Assembly: GCA_023384675.1 (NCBI GenBank)
Contig: JAHDVK010000004.1
Location: 62,001-126,000, forward strand
Source: Bryobacteraceae bacterium
Lineage (GTDB): Bacteria > Acidobacteriota > Terriglobia > Bryobacterales > Bryobacteraceae
Length of the DNA: 64,000 bases
Direction of reading: 5' to 3'
How positions within the stretch are numbered: position 1 is the stretch's first letter; every line of letters starts with the position of its first letter. Shown here piece by piece: positions 36,506 through 45,217 of the stretch. The position numbers were made by a program, and so were the translations under genes. The notes beneath the pieces are model-generated. The model had not been told where the DNA came from and did not search any database. It was given only the letters and a program-made list of their open reading frames with translations.

Positions 36506-37522
36506 ATGCGTTGCCTTGCCGCTTTCTCGTTTCTTCTGCCGGCGGTGCTCGCCGCTCAGACGTCTTCGGCCCCGCCGCGCAGCTATCCCACGCTCGGCAA
36601 AATCGTCCGCGAGGATCCGCGGCTGGATCAGGTCCTCGACCCCTCGGCCAAAATCGAGGTGCTCGCCACCGGCTTCGAGTGGTCCGAAGGCCCCGCCTGG
36701 GACCGCAAGAACAATTACCTGATCTTCTCCGACATTCCCCGCAATTCCGTCATCAAATGGACTCGCGAACGCGGCGCCGAACTCTTCATGAAGCCGAGCG
36801 GCTACACCGGCGTGGCCGATTACGGCCGCGAACCCGGCTCGAACGGACTGATGTTCGACCCGCAGGGCCGCCTCTATCTGGCCGAACACGGCGACCGGCG
36901 CGTCAGCCGCATGGACCCCGAGGGCGGCAAGGTCACGCTCGCCGCCCATTATCAGGGCAAGCGCCTGAATTCCCCGAATGACCTGGCGCTCAAATCCAAT
37001 GGCGACGTCTACTTCACCGATCCGCCCTACGGCCTGCCCAAGGGTTGGGACGACCCCCGCCGCGAACTCGATTTCTGCGGCATCTACCGCTGGTCGGCCG
37101 CCACCGGCGAGGTCACGCTGCTGGCGCGCGACCTCGATCGCCCGAACGGCATCGCCTTCTCACCCGATGAAAAGACCCTCTATGTCGCTCAATCGGCCAA
37201 GCGCGCCATCTGGAACGCCTACCCCGTGAAGGCCGACGGCACTTTGGGCGAGCCGAAAGTGTTCGCCGACGTGAGCGCCGAGATGGGCCGTGAAAACCCC
37301 GGCGCTCCCGACGGACTCAAGGTGGACCGCGCGGGGAACGTCTGGGCCACCGGGCCCGGCGGCGTCCACATTTTCGCGCCCGACGGCAAACGCCTCGGCC
37401 GCATCCTGACCGGCGAAGCCACCGCGAATGTCGCCTTCGGCGGCCCGGACGGATCGGTGCTCTACATCACGGCGGATATGTACTTGTGCCGCGTACAAAC
37501 GAAGGTGCGCGGTTGGGAGTGA
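36506..37522 (+). CDS. Secreted SMP-30/gluconolactonase-family lactonase
   Basis: A 338-residue protein with a signal peptide (MRCLAAFSFLLPAVLAAQ). The six-bladed propeller of the SMP-30 family is seen in GFEWSEGPAWDRKNNYLIFS (metal-binding Glu), NSPNDLALKSNGDVYFTDPP (Asn/Asp ligands), DLDRPNGIAFSPDEKTLYV and GAPDGLKVDRAGNVWAT. It probably opens sugar lactones in the periplasm. Its divergent pairing with a sulfatase suggests joint use on a sulfated or oxidised sugar, which is an inference. ATG 36506 follows TACAAT by nine bases. Confidence 0.92.
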   Translation: MRCLAAFSFLLPAVLAAQTSSAPPRSYPTLGKIVREDPRLDQVLDPSAKIEVLATGFEWSEGPAWDRKNNYLIFSDIPRNSVIKWTRERGAELFMKPSGYTGVADYGREPGSNGLMFDPQGRLYLAEHGDRRVSRMDPEGGKVTLAAHYQGKRLNSPNDLALKSNGDVYFTDPPYGLPKGWDDPRRELDFCGIYRWSAATGEVTLLARDLDRPNGIAFSPDEKTLYVAQSAKRAIWNAYPVKADGTLGEPKVFADVSAEMGRENPGAPDGLKVDRAGNVWATGPGGVHIFAPDGKRLGRILTGEATANVAFGGPDGSVLYITADMYLCRVQTKVRGWE

Positions 37523-38005
37523 GGCTCTGAAGGAACCAGGGCAGATGTCACCGCAGGAATCTCTGCACACATTGGCTAGACGGTAATGCCTTGACCGATT
37601 GCGAAAGTTTGCGGAGAAGGATCGCCTCCTGCGGTCGCGCACGGTCCAAGAGCGCGCCCCGTACTCATCCTCTGAAATCGACCTATATTCGCGGTCTCAA
37701 CTACTCGCAGAAACGTCACCTACGAAGGATGCTTCAGCACCCAAGATCTTCGCGGGACCTGGGAACAGCCAGCGGGGCGAGATGAAGTCCGCGCGGGTCC
37801 GGCCCCTTGACTAGCAAGCCGTGTCGAATGAGTCTCTCCGGCAATTCATCGAAGCGCGGCATGAAAACCTGGAAGCGACTCGCCGCCGTTAGATTTGCGA
37901 CGAGTTGCGAAAGGCGAGGTAGGCGGCCGGGAGCTATGGCCGTTGGCTCCTGATTGCCCGGGCCGGCGCTCAAGCAACCGGCCCGGGCACATCCTCGAAC
38001 GCCAG
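37523..38005. other. 483-nt region without a convincing gene
   Basis: This is the only gap over 300 bases. Short frames exist on both strands, but none shows family similarity, a ribosome site or protein-like composition that I trust. Much of 37650-37760 is visibly less GC-rich than its surroundings. A minus-strand frame at about 37734-37900 has a mildly protein-like tail and could be a gene remnant. An 11-bp inverted repeat lies at 37956-37988. Confidence 0.5.
37956..37988. terminator. 11-bp perfect inverted repeat beyond the Dabb gene
   Basis: GCCCGGGCCGG (37956-37966) and CCGGCCCGGGC (37978-37988) pair perfectly around an 11-nt loop, 18 nt after the minus-strand Dabb gene stop. No T-tract follows on either strand, so a terminator role is likely from position only. 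Confidence 0.45.
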
Positions 38006-38437
38006 CTAATTCGTGATATCCGAAGTCGCGCTGCGGCCGCGCACCGGGACATAGACCTTTTCCCACGCGCGGTGGGCCGGATGATCGTCGTAGGCCTTGA
38101 ACGCCGCTTCGTTTTCGAATTCCATCACGAACGCATCGGTGTAGGGCCGCGCCTTCAGCGAGCCGTCTTCCTGCTTTTCGTAAAAGGCGCCCTGCACCTT
38201 GAAGCTCCTCAGCCAGACGTTCTTGACGCCCGGGATCTCCGCCGCCATCTTTTCCACGCCGTCCAGCACGGCCTTCTTCTGTTCGGCCGTGGTGCCGTCC
38301 TTGTAATACAGCGTTACGACGTGGATGATCGACTGCGGCTTGCCATACTTGTTAGCCGCCGTCGCCACTCCCGCGCCCATCGCCACCAGCGCCACGGCCA
38401 GCAGCATCGTTTTTTTCCAGTTCAAATTCAATTGCAT
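38006..38437 (-). CDS. Exported Dabb-domain (stress-responsive A/B barrel) protein
   Basis: A 143-residue protein with a signal peptide (about residues 1-28, ending ATAA) and one dimeric alpha/beta-barrel domain. IIHVVTLYYKDGTTAEQKKA, GVKNVWLRSFKVQG, TDAFVMEFENEAAFKAYDDH and PAHRAWEKVYVPVRG match the Dabb family. The function is unknown; related folds bind small aromatic ligands. A good ribosome site (AGAGGAG) precedes the ATG at 38437. The start overlaps the upstream membrane-protein gene by 10 nt. It is the last gene of the hslVU-led minus-strand series. Confidence 0.88.
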   Translation of the reverse strand: MQLNLNWKKTMLLAVALVAMGAGVATAANKYGKPQSIIHVVTLYYKDGTTAEQKKAVLDGVEKMAAEIPGVKNVWLRSFKVQGAFYEKQEDGSLKARPYTDAFVMEFENEAAFKAYDDHPAHRAWEKVYVPVRGRSATSDITN

Positions 38438-38862
38438 CGCGTATTCTCCTCTGAAACTTCTGAACGGACAGATTCCACATTCAAAACCGGCAGCCCCGAC
38501 CAATCCTCGCTCACCACGATGGAATTCGCCGGGTTGTTCGGCTCATAACGGACACTTACAGGGCCAATCAGCCGGGAGGGATCCCCGGGAAGCCGGCTCC
38601 GCAACGCCCGCACGTCCTGCGAAGCGAAGTAGGACACGCCGCGCAGGCCGTATTGGTAATGAATCAACTCCACGCTAGCCTCGGTAATCAGGCCTTCCAC
38701 ACTCCTTCGGTTCGTGGCGACCATCTGCCGGCGGCGGCGTTCTTTCTCCTCGGGCGAGATACGCCGCAGCCGGATCATCCAAACCACGCTCAACGCCAGC
38801 GCCACGGCACTAACGGCTAGAAGAATCTGCGGATCCATGATTGCCATTCGCGCCCAGTTCAT
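38428..38862 (-). CDS. Small single-pass membrane protein, unknown function
   Basis: A 144-residue protein with one N-terminal transmembrane helix (ILLAVSAVALALSVVWMI), a basic juxtamembrane stretch, and a soluble beta-rich part. The soluble part (TEASVELIHYQYGLRGVSYF ... VSVRYEPNNPANSIVVSEDW) resembles DUF3592-like domains. ATG 38862 overlaps the TGA of the upstream transaldolase remnant (ATGA); internal ATGs at 38847 and 38838 are alternatives. The function is not known. Confidence 0.7.
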   Translation of the reverse strand: MNWARMAIMDPQILLAVSAVALALSVVWMIRLRRISPEEKERRRRQMVATNRRSVEGLITEASVELIHYQYGLRGVSYFASQDVRALRSRLPGDPSRLIGPVSVRYEPNNPANSIVVSEDWSGLPVLNVESVRSEVSEENTRCN

Positions 38863-39170
38863 TCTTTCGCGGTTGGAAATACCCGCGCATAGTCCTGCAG
38901 AAACTGCTCCAGCCCGCGGTCTGTTGGCAAACGGTTGAAGAGCCAGTCCGGCACCTGGAAGGGCATCGTGGCGGCATTCGCCCCGGCCTCGGCGGCCTGC
39001 TCAGCGCTCACCGGCCCATCCCCGATATCGCAAATCGCGCGGATCTGCTCCGCCGTTTGCCGTCCCTCTATGGCAGTCCATGAGGGATGGGTGGTCACGC
39101 CGTCCGCCACGCCCCACGCGTTTCCGCTTGCGGTCTCATCGAGGTTCGCCGTGTCGAGAAACAATCTCAT
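38859..39170 (-). pseudogene. Transaldolase/fructose-6-phosphate aldolase remnant with internal in-frame deletion
   Basis: A 103-residue frame that joins the two ends of a ~215-residue transaldolase. Residues 1-57 match the N-terminus (MRLFLDTANLDE, WGVADGVTTHPSW, ICDIGDGPVSAE). The rest (QAAEAGANAATMPFQV, TDRGLEQFLQDY) matches the C-terminus. About 110 central residues are missing, including the Schiff-base lysine strand and most of the barrel. The reading frame is preserved and both ends overlap neighbouring genes by 4 nt (ATGA), so it is still translated in the operon. It cannot be an active aldolase. It may be a remnant or a repurposed small protein. Confidence 0.8.
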
Positions 39171-39943
39171 CGCTGTGCCGCTACGGTATTTTCGAGGGTT
39201 CCGAGACCTGTCACTTCCACCGCCACCGTGTCGTTCACAGCCAATGGGCCAACGCCTGGCGGCGTGCCGGTTGCGATCAGGTCCCCTGGCTCCAAGGTCA
39301 TCACGGCGGTGACGTATTCCAGAATAGCAGCCACGGGAAACAGCATGTCCGTCACCGGCGCGTCCTGCTTCAACTCGCCGTTCACGCGCGTTTTGACTCG
39401 GAACGAGGCGAAGTCCACCTCTTCCTTCGGCGTCCACCAGGGACCCACGGGACAGAAAGTGTCGAAGCCCTTGCCGCGCGTCCATTGTCCGTCGCGCTTC
39501 TGGATATCCCGCGCGGTGATGTCGTTGACCACCGTGTAGCCCGCAATGACGGATTCGGCGTTCGCGGCCTTGACATGGCGGCAGCGCGCGCCGATCACCA
39601 CGCCCACTTCGCCCTCAAACGACACCAACTCCGAAAGCGCAGGATGCACGATCGCGGCGCCGTGCGCTGTCAGCGACGAGGGCGGCTTGAAAAACAGGAT
39701 CGGCTCCGTGGGTACCTGATTTCCCAATTCCTTCGCGTGGTCTGCATAATTGCGGCCCACGCACACGATTTTGGAGGGCGAAACGCAAGGCAACAGCTTC
39801 ACTTGGTTCAGCGCCGCTGTTGCGCCATCGGGCATACGGATGCGCCCGTCCTCCTCCAGGAGGCCTCTGCGGACAGAAGGATGCGCATCCGGGGCCGTCA
39901 CCGGGACGCCCGGCTCCAATGCGAACCGTATGTACCTGGTCAT
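39167..39943 (-). CDS. Fumarylacetoacetate hydrolase-family protein
   Basis: A 258-residue FAH-fold hydrolase or decarboxylase. IVCVGRNYADHAKELG, PILFFKPPSSLTAHGAAIVH, VSFEGEVGVVIG (metal-binding Glu), GYTVVNDITARDIQKRDGQW, KGFDTFCPVGPWW and GDLIATGTPPGVG are the standard family blocks. Substrates are 2-oxo acids or acylpyruvates from aromatic or sugar breakdown; the exact one is not evident. The ATG at 39943 fits the family start (MTRYIRFALEPG). An ATG at 39967 overlaps the upstream stop (TGATG) and is an alternative with eight more residues. The stop overlaps the transaldolase remnant by 4 nt. Confidence 0.92.
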   Translation of the reverse strand: MTRYIRFALEPGVPVTAPDAHPSVRRGLLEEDGRIRMPDGATAALNQVKLLPCVSPSKIVCVGRNYADHAKELGNQVPTEPILFFKPPSSLTAHGAAIVHPALSELVSFEGEVGVVIGARCRHVKAANAESVIAGYTVVNDITARDIQKRDGQWTRGKGFDTFCPVGPWWTPKEEVDFASFRVKTRVNGELKQDAPVTDMLFPVAAILEYVTAVMTLEPGDLIATGTPPGVGPLAVNDTVAVEVTGLGTLENTVAAQR

Positions 39944-39966
39944 CGCTTTCTCAAGCTCCTTTCCCA

Positions 39967-40958
39967 TCAAGGCGCCGTGATTTCCACGGCTTCGCTGCGC
40001 GCGCTCTCGTTTCGCGCCAGGTCGAGGGCCGCAATCGCGTAGCGGTAGCGTCGTCCGCTCACAAGGTCCGAATCGCTGAATGAGAGGGTGCTCACGGGAT
40101 CGCCCAGTCGCGCGAACTCCCCATCTCCCTCGGCCCGCCAGACCTGATACCCCGCCAAATCCTCTTCCGGGCTTCGCTCCCAGGCCAATTCGATCGAGTT
40201 GACGCCGGCGATGCCAGTCAGACCCAGGGGAGGCGCTGGCGGGAACGTATCGCGCGGTTCGATGGCAAAGGGTGCGCCGGGTTCGCTTTCCGCCTGGGAC
40301 TCGCCCGCGGGGGCCACGGCCTGCAGCACATAAGCGTAACGGCGCCCGTACACGATGCCACGATCGAGCCACGAAGCTTCGGCCGCTGTGCCGAGCAAGA
40401 TGAACCCCTGCTCGTCCGCGCCCTTGCGGAACACCCGCCAGCCGCGCCCATCGGGACCCTCGCCCGCGTCCCATTCCAGGAGCACGCCTTCCGCGGTGGC
40501 TCTGCCGCGGAGGCCCTCAGGCCTGCTCAGCGGGGGAAGCACCCAGAGCGCCACGAGGTTCGACCAGCCCGACCGCCGCCCCGTCGGCCCAACGGCGCGC
40601 ACGCCCAGCACCACTTCTCCACCCGCCCATTGGCGGGCGGGCAATTCCAGAGTAACCTCCGTTTTCTCGCCAGGTTCCATGGTCAGAATCTCCGCCGAGG
40701 CGGCCCAGGCTTCGGTATTGAATTCGCCTTCGCCGCGCCGCCCGGCATGAAGCTCCATTGGCGGCAGGGACTTCAGAGCCAGCTTGTCGGTGGTCATGCG
40801 CGGTGCGGTGAACTGGACGAGGATGCGGCCGCCACGCTGCAAGGCGCGCAAATCCTCCACGCGTTCGGGAATGTTCAATGCGGGCGGCAGCGGATCGCCA
40901 GGATAGCCGCATCCGGCCAGCGCCAAGGCCAAAGCCGCCCATATGCCGCGTCCGCGCA

Positions 40959-40959
<1 letters not shown>
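39967..40959 (-). CDS. Lipoprotein with fibronectin type III-like domains
   Basis: A 330-residue predicted lipoprotein. Lipobox LALAGC has the lipidated Cys at residue 17. At least two FN3-like domains are visible: about 140-235 (LRGRATAEGVLLEWDAGEG ... GRRYAYVLQAVAPAG) and 240-330 (GLTGIAGVNSIELAWERSPE ... GRRYRYAIAALDLARNESA). A third region at about 30-135 may be another beta domain. It is likely envelope-anchored and binds proteins or glycans; the role is unknown. The start overlaps the hslU stop (TAATG), so translation is coupled to the protease genes, an odd partner. Confidence 0.83.
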
Positions 40960-42317
<1,358 letters not shown>

Positions 42318-42323
42318 GGCGGT

Positions 42324-42875
42324 TTAGCCCAGCTCCAGGTAGGCAATGTTGTGGTTGGTGTAAATACAGGTGTCGGCGGCGATGGCCATGGCGCGCTCGG
42401 CGATCTCTTTCGCGCCGAGCTTGGTGTTTTCGAGCAGCGCACGCGCAGCGGCCTTCGCGAACCCGCCGCCGGAGCCGATCGCCGCGCAGGCCTCGTCGGG
42501 TTCGATGACGTCGCCTTGTCCGCTCAGGATGTAAGTGTTCTGCGCGTCGGCGACCAGCAGCAGCGCTTCGAGGTGCCGCAACATCTTGTCCGTGCGCCAA
42601 TCCTTGGCGAGTTCCACGGCCGCGCGCGGCAATTGGCCGTTGTGCTGCTCGAGTTTCGATTCGAAGCGGGCGAAGAGGGAAAAAGCGTCGGCGGTGGAAC
42701 CGGCGAATCCCGCTATGATTTTGTCCTTGTGCAGCTTGCGCAGCTTATTGGTGGAAGCCTTCAGCACTTCGCTGCCCAGAGTCACCTGGCCGTCGCCAGC
42801 CATCACCACCCGGCTGCCGCGCCTGACGCAAAGTATGGTGGTCCCGTGAATACGGTCGTCCGCGTGATTGCTCAT
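42324..42875 (-). CDS. hslV: HslV, threonine protease subunit
   Basis: The proteolytic chamber of HslUV. The sequence [20 protein letters not shown] marks the mature N-terminus. The nucleophile is T12 when translation starts at ATG 42875, leaving an 11-residue propeptide. [20 protein letters not shown] and the late [10 protein letters not shown] are typical. The upstream ATG at 42884 is also in frame, but a TACACT -10 at 42887-42892 lies only 2 nt before it, so the internal ATG is favoured. hslU follows after 6 nt. Confidence 0.96.
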   Translation of the reverse strand: MSNHADDRIHGTTILCVRRGSRVVMAGDGQVTLGSEVLKASTNKLRKLHKDKIIAGFAGSTADAFSLFARFESKLEQHNGQLPRAAVELAKDWRTDKMLRHLEALLLVADAQNTYILSGQGDVIEPDEACAAIGSGGGFAKAAARALLENTKLGAKEIAERAMAIAADTCIYTNHNIAYLELG

Positions 42876-42886
42876 CGTATTCATTC

Positions 42887-42892
42887 AGTGTA
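42887..42892 (-). promoter_or_regulatory. -10 hexamer TACACT for the hslVU operon
   Basis: On the minus strand TACACT lies 11 nt before the ATG at 42875 and 2 nt before an in-frame ATG at 42884. The predicted leader is about 4 nt. Confidence 0.4.
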
Positions 42893-42953
42893 GCTTGGCG
42901 CCCGGTCTTCGCATCGCCGCGCCGGGACCGGAGATCTGGATTGGTGGACCGCC

Positions 42954-44075
42954 CTAATCCCCGGGAAAAAGGACCCACAATTCCGGCCGGCCGCTATTGC
43001 AGTGGACGGCACGGGAGAGCATTCCGAAATTGGCCCAGGAGAGATAAAGCGCCATCCGCGCCGCGTGCCACGCCCCTCCGGAGGCAGCGCCGGATTGCAT
43101 GGCCCTCAGCCGGTTCTCTACTGAGGGTATGGGATGGAAGATCCGCTCCAGCCACCGGCCGCGCCGTGGTTCATCTTCCTGCAATTGATCGATTTCGACG
43201 ATAGCGTGGTGCAAGGCCGGGACTTCCGCGCCATGCTCCATCGCGTAGCGATCCGCGCCGATCACCGCCGGGCGGCTCAGCGATGGAAGCACCAACAGCC
43301 CGAAGAAGGACCACAGCGTGAAGGCCACCAGCGTCGTCACGAATTCCCACAGCCGCTCCACGCCTGCCCCCGGCAAGTGTGCGCATAGAAGGAAGCCGGC
43401 AATGTTCCATGCCGATGCGAGCAGCAACCCCCGCAGCCGCGCGCCGGTTGCGATCACCCCTAACCGCCGAAGCAGCAATGCACGGGCCCCTTCAACAGGC
43501 AGAGAATCCACCCAGTGCGCCGGAAGCACAACTGTTTCGCGCCCCGGCAGCCCCGCCACGCCGCCCGAGAGTCCTCCATCGAACCCGGCGACAACGACGC
43601 TGCGTTCCGGCGCCCCACCCACCCCGCGCAGGGGCCGCAAGCTCAGCCCGCCTACCCACCGGGCCAAGGGCAATTGCAGCGCGACAAGCAGGACTTGCAG
43701 GACGAGAAGAACGCACGCCGCCACCCACACGCCCCATCGGCGGCCGCTTTCGAATAACAGCAGCGCGCTGCCGGTCATCACCGCGCCCTGCATCAGCACG
43801 CCCCTCACCCACTTCATCCAGAAGGTGGGGAACATGAGACACAAGCGCTGGTATTTGCATGGCAGCCAGTATCCACCCAGGAAATCGAAGGGCAAGCTGA
43901 TCAGGACGTACAGCTTGAATAAGGTGACCAAAGCCGCCCATTCGGCCCACAACGGACCGCCGTCAAAAGGGAACAACGTGGCGGGGAGTTGCCATAAGTA
44001 CATGAAGAGCGAGAACACCACTAAGACCCCCACTCCGGCGATGCCTGTCCATAGTCTCGCTCGCGCATATGTCAT
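42954..44075 (-). CDS. Polytopic membrane protein resembling a degenerate M48 peptidase
   Basis: A 373-residue protein with about five to six hydrophobic helices. Near the C-terminus IFHPIPSVENRLRAM resembles the conserved 'tHPp...eRi' block of M48/HtpX-type metallopeptidases, and DRYAMEHGAEVPALHHAIVE resembles the 'aD..A' zinc-ligand region. Where HEXXH is expected the chain reads ARALLLRRLGVIATG, so the zinc site is lost. It is probably a non-catalytic relative. The start is uncertain: ATG 44075 is preferred, with ATG 44117 possible. Identification rests on weak similarity. Confidence 0.62.
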   Translation of the reverse strand: MTYARARLWTGIAGVGVLVVFSLFMYLWQLPATLFPFDGGPLWAEWAALVTLFKLYVLISLPFDFLGGYWLPCKYQRLCLMFPTFWMKWVRGVLMQGAVMTGSALLLFESGRRWGVWVAACVLLVLQVLLVALQLPLARWVGGLSLRPLRGVGGAPERSVVVAGFDGGLSGGVAGLPGRETVVLPAHWVDSLPVEGARALLLRRLGVIATGARLRGLLLASAWNIAGFLLCAHLPGAGVERLWEFVTTLVAFTLWSFFGLLVLPSLSRPAVIGADRYAMEHGAEVPALHHAIVEIDQLQEDEPRRGRWLERIFHPIPSVENRLRAMQSGAASGGAWHAARMALYLSWANFGMLSRAVHCNSGRPELWVLFPGD

Positions 44076-44191
44076 AAGGAACTCGAATACAAACGCGGTC
44101 CCAGTCCCGCTCAACATTATCAAGGATGCCGGCACGGGAACCTCCGATGGGGAATGTGAGGTTCTGACGCTATAGCGGATACTAGAAGAGG

Positions 44192-44974
44192 ATGCTTCGT
44201 TCTCTCGCGCTTCTCTTGTTACTACAATCCGCCGCGTGGGGCTGGGGTCGCGATGGACATGCCTTGATCGGCCGCATCGCGGAGCGCCACTTGACGCCGG
44301 AGGCCCGCGCCGCCGTCGCGCGACTGCTGGAAGACGGTGAAACCCTGTCCTCAATCGGCTCCTGGGCCGACGAGATCCGGAACGAACGCCGCGAGACCAG
44401 CACGTGGCATTACATCAATCTGCCCATCACGCAGCCCCGCGGCGACTGGCGCGCCTATTGCCCAGCTTCTGGCTGCGTGGTCAGCGTGATTCCGGACATG
44501 ATGGCCAGGTTGCGGGACCGCTCGCGCAGCCGCGCCGAGCGAGCCGAGGCCCTCAAGTTCCTCACCCACTTTGTTGGCGACCTCCACCAACCCTTGCACA
44601 CCGGCGATCGAGGCGATCGCGGCGGCAACGACGTCCCGGTCGTGTTCCGGGACAGGCCCGGTAACCTGCACAGCATCTGGGACACGCCGATCCTCCTCTG
44701 GATGTTCGAACGGGATCCCGGACTTCGGGCCCGGCTGGAGCGCGGCGCCGGCTACTGGCAGCGGCGGCGGATCGAGCGCGGCACGCTGGACGACTGGGCT
44801 TGGGAAGCGCATGCGGTCGCGCGAGACGTGGTTTACCATCACCTGCCCGACGGCAACCCTGCCTTGCTTGGCGAGCACTACGCGCGTCAGGCCGCACCCG
44901 CCGTCGAACTCCAAGTCATGAGAGCCGGGGTCCGCCTCGCGCGCCTCTTGAACGAAGTCTTCGGGGCTCAGTAA
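44192..44974 (+). CDS. Secreted S1/P1-type nuclease
   Basis: A 260-residue zinc-dependent nuclease. After a signal peptide the mature protein should begin at W18 (WGRDGHALIGRIAE), whose N-terminus and Trp bind zinc in S1/P1 enzymes. Further ligands are in SIGSWADEIR, TSTWHYINLP, FLTHFVGDLHQPLHTGDRGD (several His/Asp) and NLHSIWDTPIL. It would degrade single-stranded nucleic acids outside the cytoplasm, perhaps for phosphate or nucleotide scavenging. The ATG at 44192 follows AGAAGAGG almost directly. Confidence 0.93.
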   Translation: MLRSLALLLLLQSAAWGWGRDGHALIGRIAERHLTPEARAAVARLLEDGETLSSIGSWADEIRNERRETSTWHYINLPITQPRGDWRAYCPASGCVVSVIPDMMARLRDRSRSRAERAEALKFLTHFVGDLHQPLHTGDRGDRGGNDVPVVFRDRPGNLHSIWDTPILLWMFERDPGLRARLERGAGYWQRRRIERGTLDDWAWEAHAVARDVVYHHLPDGNPALLGEHYARQAAPAVELQVMRAGVRLARLLNEVFGAQ

Positions 44975-45052
44975 ATACCCCCCTGCCGAAAACCTCGTCA
45001 AAACGGACCAAATGATACTTCTTACTGAACAACTTACAGGATTTGGAAGCGC

Positions 45053-45081
45053 TCGACCTCAAAGTGGGGCCATGCTACAAT
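45053..45081 (+). promoter_or_regulatory. Promoter of the TonB-family gene
   Basis: TCGACC (45053-45058) and TACAAT (45076-45081) are separated by 17 nt, a standard sigma-70-like layout. The -10 lies in the inverted repeat CTACAA-TTTT-TTGTAG (45075-45090). The predicted transcript has a leader of about 130 nt. The remaining 243-nt intergenic region shows no other clear element. Confidence 0.55.
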
Positions 45082-45217
45082 TTTTTGTAGGTTGGAGGGG
45101 TTCCGCGCCGCGATTCGTGCAACTTTGCCCGTCACGCTGCGTCTAAGAGCCTAGGAGATTATCGGGATCGAGTCCGATCGTAAGAGTAGTACGCCCGAAA
45201 CCGGACGATAGGCACAC

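Noticed and set aside
37734-38066. 110-codon minus-strand frame in the intergenic region
   Set aside because: The last third looks mildly protein-like, but there is no ribosome site, no family match that I know, and its 5' part overlaps the Dabb gene.
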